A stretch of DNA of 16,636 nucleotides from contig JAEVYX010000099.1 of NCBI GenBank assembly GCA_023392515.1, positions 1-16,636 on the forward strand, given 5' to 3'. How positions within the stretch are numbered: position 1 is the first letter of the stretch; the number at the start of each line of letters is the position of its first letter. The DNA comes from Bacillota bacterium. GTDB taxonomy: Bacteria > Bacillota > Clostridia > Christensenellales > Aristaeellaceae. The translations under genes were made by a program, and so were the position numbers. Below are positions 15,328 to 16,636 of the stretch, in pieces. The notes below the pieces were generated by a model. It was not told where the DNA came from and did no database searches. It worked only from the letters and a program-made list of their open reading frames with translations.

Positions 15328-15490
15328 GGCACAGCTTATTTTCTCCATTTCAAAGTTTTGCGCATTGACAAAATCCCAAATGAGACTGCCCTATGCAGCG
15401 CGTGCTACGCCAATGGCGACTAATTCCCAAAAAATTCCATCCAGAAGCGGTTTTTGCAGGTCAAACGGCAGGCCAAACGCAGTAATTTCC
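15328..15490. other. Intergenic stretch without recognised features
   Basis: Together with 15055-15180 this completes the divergent intergenic region around the inverted-repeat element. I see no gene, no terminator and no convincing promoter here. A TTGACA at 15365-15370 has no -10 at a suitable distance. On the radical SAM side an AT-rich patch (15151-15168) could hold a weak minus-strand promoter, but no -35/-10 pair fits. Confidence 0.4.
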
Positions 15491-15519
15491 TTGCTCCCTG
15501 CGTTGTATGATGGTATACT
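15491..15519 (+). promoter_or_regulatory. Extended -10 promoter of the carboxypeptidase gene
   Basis: TGGTATACT (15511-15519, TG-N-TATACT) lies 17 nt after TTGCTC (15491-15496), 29 nt before ATG 15549. This promoter is downstream of the inverted-repeat element, so the element would not be part of the resulting transcript. Confidence 0.6.
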
Positions 15520-15548
15520 AGCCATATTGATTTTCAATGGGAGGCACT

Positions 15549-16636
15549 ATGCGCAGCGAAAAGCGAAGAAAAAGGCGAAACATTCCAAAGCTTTTTGGCT
15601 TTGTCCTATTGTGCCTTTTGTTGGTGGGAATCGGTTGGATTGGGGCCAGCGTAGTGGATTTGACAAAGCGCATGGCCATTGAAATGCGGACTACGCCAAC
15701 CCCGGCCCCGTCAGCTGGGATCATTCTGGCCGTGACTTTGGATCCTTCCCTGCCAACCCCTACCCCCACAGAGCCGCTTTTGCGGAACGGCGCCCAGGGG
15801 GCCGAAGTGGAAAAGCTGCAATCCAGGCTGAAGGAGCTTGGCTTTTATGAAGGGGATGTGGACGGCCAATTCGGCAACGGCACAAAGAACGCGGTCATCC
15901 TGTTCCAATCCCAGCATGGCCTCATGGCCGACGGCATTGTGGGCCCTGCCACCAAAGAGCTGATCTATTCAGCCAATGCCCAAAGAATTGTCATTACGCC
16001 CTCGCCCTCGCCATCACCCACGCCGGACCCCGCTTCATCCTTTGCGGCCCAGGTGCCGCTTCTTGTAAACAAGCAAAACCCGATTCCGCAAAACTATCAA
16101 ACGCGCAATCTTGTAAACATGCTTAAGGTATGCCCGGCCGACCTGGTCACCATCAAGGGCAGCGAAATTCAGGGGGAAAAGGAAGCCGTGGATGCCCTTC
16201 TTGCCATGCTGCAAAAAGCCCACCAGGACGGGATTACCGTCTGGCAGGTCAGCGCGGGATACCGCTCCATCGCCTATCAGCAGGAACTGTTCAACAGCAA
16301 GGTGGCCGAATATGAAGCGGCCGGGAAAAAACGGTCGGATGCTATTTCCGCGACCAGGCTTACCGTGGCCGATCCCGGCACCAGCGAACATCATACCGGC
16401 CTCGCTTTTGATATTACCGTGCCCGGCACCACCTTCAAGGGCACCCAGCAATCCTCCTGGCTGAGCGCCAACTGCTGGGATTATGGCTTTGTTATCCGCT
16501 ATGAAGAGGATAAGGAGAAAATCACCGGCTATATTGCCGAGCCCTGGCATATCCGGTATGTGGGGCTGCCCCACAGTACCATCATGCGGGATCACGCCTG
16601 GTGCCTGGAGGAATACCTTCAAAACATCTCCAAATC
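15549..16636 (+). CDS. Membrane-anchored VanY-type D-Ala-D-Ala carboxypeptidase with PG-binding domain (3' end outside window)
   Basis: At least 362 residues, open at the right edge. In order: a basic N-terminus (MRSEKRRKRR); one membrane anchor at about 12-36; a Thr/Pro-rich spacer (50-74); a PG_binding_1 domain (about 80-140, GAQGAEVEKLQSRLKELGFY ... DGQFGNGT ... FQ ... DGIVGPAT); a PSPSPSPTP linker (150-159); and a VanY/M15B peptidase domain from about 185. Catalytic residues are visible: GYRS (237-240), the zinc motif S-x-H-x-x-G-x-A-x-D with His281 and Asp288, then Glu331 and His334 in EPWHIRYVG. It should trim the terminal D-alanine of peptidoglycan stem peptides outside the membrane. 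Since the catalytic motifs are complete, little of the C-terminus is missing. GGGAGG precedes ATG 15549 by 4 nt. No van-type resistance genes adjoin, so a housekeeping cell-wall role is more likely than glycopeptide resistance. Confidence 0.92.
   Translation, partial: MRSEKRRKRRNIPKLFGFVLLCLLLVGIGWIGASVVDLTKRMAIEMRTTPTPAPSAGIILAVTLDPSLPTPTPTEPLLRNGAQGAEVEKLQSRLKELGFYEGDVDGQFGNGTKNAVILFQSQHGLMADGIVGPATKELIYSANAQRIVITPSPSPSPTPDPASSFAAQVPLLVNKQNPIPQNYQTRNLVNMLKVCPADLVTIKGSEIQGEKEAVDALLAMLQKAHQDGITVWQVSAGYRSIAYQQELFNSKVAEYEAAGKKRSDAISATRLTVADPGTSEHHTGLAFDITVPGTTFKGTQQSSWLSANCWDYGFVIRYEEDKEKITGYIAEPWHIRYVGLPHSTIMRDHAWCLEEYLQNISK

Noticed and set aside
1..16636. CRISPR array, prophage or defence island
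   Set aside because: No spaced direct repeats, integrase, capsid, restriction or toxin-antitoxin genes were seen. The named genes are ordinary chromosomal functions.
15549..16636. Vancomycin-resistance vanY
   Set aside because: No vanA/B, vanH, vanX or VanRS genes are in the neighbourhood, and the N-terminal PG-binding domain and proline linkers fit housekeeping carboxypeptidases of Clostridia.

Overview
The window looks like a chromosomal segment from an anaerobic, moderately GC-rich member of the Bacillota, most likely class Clostridia. This rests on an AddB-type (not RecBCD-type) nuclease subunit, a DUF975 membrane protein, a 'reverse' rubrerythrin with an N-terminal rubredoxin domain, a long-form threonine synthase, a VanY-type carboxypeptidase with a peptidoglycan-binding domain, and purine-rich ribosome-binding sites close to most starts. 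I cannot place it to genus. No phage, transposase, tRNA, rRNA or CRISPR array is visible.

Layout. Positions 3-719 (+) hold the end of a DUF975 membrane protein. It faces a three-gene minus-strand ABC importer operon (binding protein 4648-3647, ATPase 3561-2455, fused two-domain permease 2465-813), and the two units share a bidirectional terminator at 732-790. Next on the minus strand come a reverse rubrerythrin (5441-4902), an exported protein of unknown function (6354-5620), threonine synthase thrC (7877-6381), a small P-loop protein (8379-7969) and addB (11796-8419). Several of these have their own promoter or terminator, so this is a row of short transcription units rather than one operon. 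From the divergent promoter region at 11797-11912, a plus-strand pair runs rightwards: a metallophosphoesterase (11913-12740) and mnmE (12756-14114). mnmE converges on a PflX-like radical SAM protein (15054-14179 -), with a 15-bp hairpin repeat between them. A divergent intergenic region of 494 bp then leads to a VanY/PG-binding carboxypeptidase (15549 to the window end, +), cut by the window edge.

How the genes work together. Only two functional groups are clear: the ABC importer, whose substrate is an organic phosphate, phosphonate or ferric iron and cannot be fixed from sequence, and the metallophosphoesterase-mnmE pair, which is joined by a 15-nt gap. The rest are housekeeping or stress functions: oxidative defence, threonine synthesis, double-strand break repair, tRNA wobble modification and cell-wall trimming.

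The most unusual element is at 15181-15327. It has perfect 31-bp inverted arms, and the 85 nt between them fold almost completely into further stems, giving a four-way, cloverleaf-like structure. It may be a mobile palindromic repeat, an invertible regulatory segment or a structured RNA. Other points of note are an AddB with no recognisable Walker A and no adjacent addA, an importer binding protein without a lipobox, and a terminator pressed against the thrC start.
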